Shown: positions 4,765 through 6,567 of the stretch, piece after piece
Layout of the letters: each line of letters begins with the position of its first letter
Numbering within the stretch: the first letter of the stretch is position 1
From: Cyanobacteria bacterium UBA2855
Lineage (GTDB): Bacteria; Cyanobacteriota; Vampirovibrionia; Gastranaerophilales; Gastranaerophilaceae
DNA: 6,567 nucleotides
Assembly: GCA_002350725.1 (NCBI GenBank)
Contig: DEFJ01000031.1
Coordinates: 1-6,567 of the forward strand
Direction: 5' to 3'
Translations under genes and position numbers: made by a program
Notes under the pieces: generated by a model
What the model saw: only the letters and a program-made list of their open reading frames with translations
Databases searched by the model: none
Told to the model about the DNA's origin: nothing

Positions 4765-4773
4765 TGTTAGAAT
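4765..4773 (+). promoter_or_regulatory. Possible extended -10 promoter of purA
   Basis: TGT-TAGAAT fits an extended -10 element (TG, one base, then a 5/6 -10 box). No -35 box stands at the right distance because the terminator stem is there. An alternative -10 is TATAAG (4788-4793), also without a convincing -35. Low confidence. Confidence 0.3.
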
Positions 4774-4831
4774 TTATTTATGGGCAGTATAAGTATTTAG
4801 CCGTGTAGATTGTATAAAGAAGGGAAATGTT

Positions 4832-6106
4832 ATGAATAAAGTTGTAGTTGGTGCGCAATGGGGTGATGAAGGTAAAGCAAAGATTACTGATTTGCTGGCA
4901 CAAGATGCGGATTTGATTATTCGATATCAAGGCGGATGTAATGCAGGACATACTGTTGTTGTTGACAACAAAACTTTTAAATTTCATTTAATTCCTTCCG
5001 GTATTTTATACGGTGGAAAAGATTGCTTTATTGGTGCTGGTACTGTAATTCTTCCTGAATATTTTGAAGAAGAAGTTGGAGGATTAATAAAAGATGGAAT
5101 TGATGTTTCAAGGTTAAAGGTCAGCCCTTTGGCATCAATTACAATGCCGTATCACACGGAAGTTGACGGATATACTGAAGATACTGCTAAAAAAGGTAAA
5201 ATCGGTACAACCAAAAAAGGTATCGGACCAACATATACTGATAAATACGCTCGTATAGGTTTGAAAATTCAGGATTTATATTCAAAAGAAACATTGTCTG
5301 AAAAATTGGATGTAATATTGCCGTTAAAGAATAAGACTTTAGAGCAAGTTTACGGCTTGAAACCATACACAAAAGAACAGGTTTTAGAATTATGTGATAA
5401 ATATGCAAAGATATTTGAACCGTATGTTTGTTTTGAATGGCAAGAGTTATTAGAAAAATCAAAAGGTAAAAAAGTATTGTTTGAAGGTGCTCAAGGAGTT
5501 ATGCTCGATGTTGACTATGGGACATATCCTTTTGTGACAAGTTCTAACCCAATTGGAGGGGGTGCCGCAGTAGGCAGCGGTTACGGTCCAAAGATGATAG
5601 ATGAGGTTGTAGGTGTTGCAAAGGCATATGTAACAAGAGTTGGCGAAGGTCCTTTTGTTTCTGAGCTGACTGATGAAATCGGTGTGAAAATCCGAGAAGT
5701 TGGGCATGAATATGGGGTTACAACAGGTCGCCCAAGAAGATGCGGTTGGTTTGATGCCGTAACAATGCGATATGCGGTACTTGTTGGTGGTTTAACAACG
5801 ATAGCACTTACAAAAATCGATGTATTTGATGAATTTGAAGAAATAAAAGTTTGTACAGCATATAAAGATACAAGAAATGGTAAAATATATACGTCCTATC
5901 CTACGGATGTATATATGCACAAGTATTTAGAGCCGGTTTATGAAACTCATAGTGGTTGGATGGAAGATATTACAGGAGTAACCGAATATGAAAAACTTCC
6001 TGAAAATGCAAAAAAATATCTGGCAAGATTAGAAGAGTTATTGGGTGTTTCTATTTCAATAGTAAGTGTTGGTCCGGATAGAACTCAAACAATATTTAAA
6101 AAATAG
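4832..6106 (+). CDS. purA: Adenylosuccinate synthetase
   Basis: 424 residues, normal family length. It catalyses IMP + aspartate + GTP to adenylosuccinate + GDP + phosphate, the first committed step from IMP to AMP, as a cytoplasmic homodimer. Visible motifs: QWGDEGK (9-15) with catalytic Asp12, NAGHT (37-41) with catalytic His40, GTTKKGIGP (125-133) in the IMP site, the loop TTGRPRRCGWFD (297-308) that binds aspartate, TKID (327-330) for guanine recognition, and SVGPDRTQT near the C-terminus. The usual Gly after GDEGK is Ala16 here (GKAK instead of GKGK). GAAGGG (4819-4824) lies 7 bases before the ATG. It is a single gene with no other purine gene in view. Its stop lies one base from the stop of the converging gene at 6108-6407, and no terminator is visible between them. 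Confidence 0.98.
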   Translation: MNKVVVGAQWGDEGKAKITDLLAQDADLIIRYQGGCNAGHTVVVDNKTFKFHLIPSGILYGGKDCFIGAGTVILPEYFEEEVGGLIKDGIDVSRLKVSPLASITMPYHTEVDGYTEDTAKKGKIGTTKKGIGPTYTDKYARIGLKIQDLYSKETLSEKLDVILPLKNKTLEQVYGLKPYTKEQVLELCDKYAKIFEPYVCFEWQELLEKSKGKKVLFEGAQGVMLDVDYGTYPFVTSSNPIGGGAAVGSGYGPKMIDEVVGVAKAYVTRVGEGPFVSELTDEIGVKIREVGHEYGVTTGRPRRCGWFDAVTMRYAVLVGGLTTIALTKIDVFDEFEEIKVCTAYKDTRNGKIYTSYPTDVYMHKYLEPVYETHSGWMEDITGVTEYEKLPENAKKYLARLEELLGVSISIVSVGPDRTQTIFKK

Positions 6107-6107
6107 A

Positions 6108-6407
6108 TTACATCAAAATTTCCCATCTATGGCGTTGGGTTTTGTATTCTCCGTAGCCTTTAGAAGCTTTTATTCTTTCTTCAAGTTCTTTGAGAAGTCT
6201 TTTTTCTGATGCAGTAAGTTCAGGCAGTTGATATGGTTTAGTACTAATCGGGGACATTTCTTCTTTAGTAGTGTTTCTTTTGTAAATCATAGAGAGCATG
6301 CGGTTGTATTCCTCCATTAAATGTTTAATATCTTCAGGGGGGTTGGGCGTTTCGGCAATCAAACAGTTTGCCGTTGAAAAATAATTACAACATAAATTAT
6401 GATTCAT
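6108..6407 (-). CDS. Small uncharacterised protein
   Basis: 99 residues from the ATG at 6407; a GTG at 6464 would give 118. I prefer the ATG because the extra 19 codons are AT-rich, lie where a promoter would be expected, and AAAGGT stands just before 6407; spacing is tight (about 4 bases), so the choice is open. The protein is not recognised. It has a Cys pair near the N-terminus (NLCCNYF) and another Cys at about 15, a Pro-rich turn (TPNPPED) leading into an amphipathic helix (IKHLMEEYNRMLSMIYKR), a Pro-rich linker (SPISTKPYQLPEL), then a charged helix (ASEKRLLKELEERIKASK) and a basic end. There is no signal peptide or membrane span. The domain-like layout with two helices and a linker suggests a genuine gene rather than a chance frame. 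It converges on purA with one base between the stop codons. Confidence 0.65.
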   Translation of the reverse strand: MNHNLCCNYFSTANCLIAETPNPPEDIKHLMEEYNRMLSMIYKRNTTKEEMSPISTKPYQLPELTASEKRLLKELEERIKASKGYGEYKTQRHRWEILM

Positions 6408-6490
6408 ATTACCTTTCACTTCACCTATGTATGTATAAAAAATTTTTGTAATAGTGAATTTCACGCATCCTGCAAATTGAAAAATTTCTT

Positions 6491-6542
6491 TACATAAAAA
6501 ATATTATCGGCACGTTGTGAGGATAATATCTTTTTATGTAAT
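6491..6542. repeat. Long AT-rich hairpin, possible bidirectional terminator
   Basis: TTACATAAAAAATATTATC (6491-6509) pairs with 6523-6542 through 19 base pairs with a single bulged C (6531). The 13-base loop can form an inner CAC-GTT-GTG stem (6512-6520). On either strand the inner stem is followed by a T-run, as in an intrinsic terminator, but the stem is weak in GC. It lies upstream of the minus-strand gene. On the plus strand it could stop transcripts reading through from purA; on the minus strand it could insulate from a gene beyond the window. Confidence 0.6.
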
Positions 6543-6567
6543 ATTGTGACATTCTTTCTTTTTGTTG

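Noticed and set aside
4778..5707. Three minus-strand open frames over purA (4778-4987, 5187-5462, 5459-5707)
   Set aside because: All overlap conserved purA codons on the opposite strand; no ribosome sites or domain-like sequence.

Overview
The window is AT-rich bacterial DNA with strong Shine-Dalgarno sites (AAGGAG), sigma70-like promoters and many compact hairpin/U-tract terminators. It carries two housekeeping biosynthesis genes, ilvD (branched-chain amino acids) and purA (AMP synthesis), among small lineage-specific genes. The PurA and IlvD sequences and the style of the small genes remind me of uncultured gut relatives of cyanobacteria (Vampirovibrionia/Gastranaerophilales). That is an impression from memory, not a demonstrated placement.

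Layout. Positions 1-67 hold the end of an upstream transcription unit and its terminator. Positions 68-656 are a non-coding island built of palindromic repeats plus a pentanucleotide microsatellite (GGATA, about 7.8 copies) that is G-rich on the plus strand. This leads into an orphan gene (657-1298) encoding an EF-hand-like loop and a long charged coiled coil, closed by a strong terminator. Next come a solo LuxR/GerE-type helix-turn-helix protein (1587-1805) and ilvD (1890-3545), which has its own good promoter (TTGATA-17-TATATT) and terminator.

Positions 3804-4720 hold the most unusual structure. Two paralogous genes of about 114 codons stand in tandem, each with its own terminator. Each is bracketed by a perfect 11-12 bp inverted repeat: one arm lies just before the Shine-Dalgarno site and the other just after the stop codon. 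The paralogs have diverged in their middles, but the brackets and the first 30 residues are conserved. The similarity between copies stops at the bracket edges.

purA (4832-6106) follows. It converges, with one base between, on a small unrecognised minus-strand gene (6108-6407, or to 6464 with a GTG start). The window ends with a long AT-rich hairpin (6491-6542).

The genes do not form one pathway. Nearly every gene looks like its own transcription unit. The LuxR-type regulator could be co-transcribed with ilvD, because I see no terminator between them. All functional statements for the small genes are limited to visible features.
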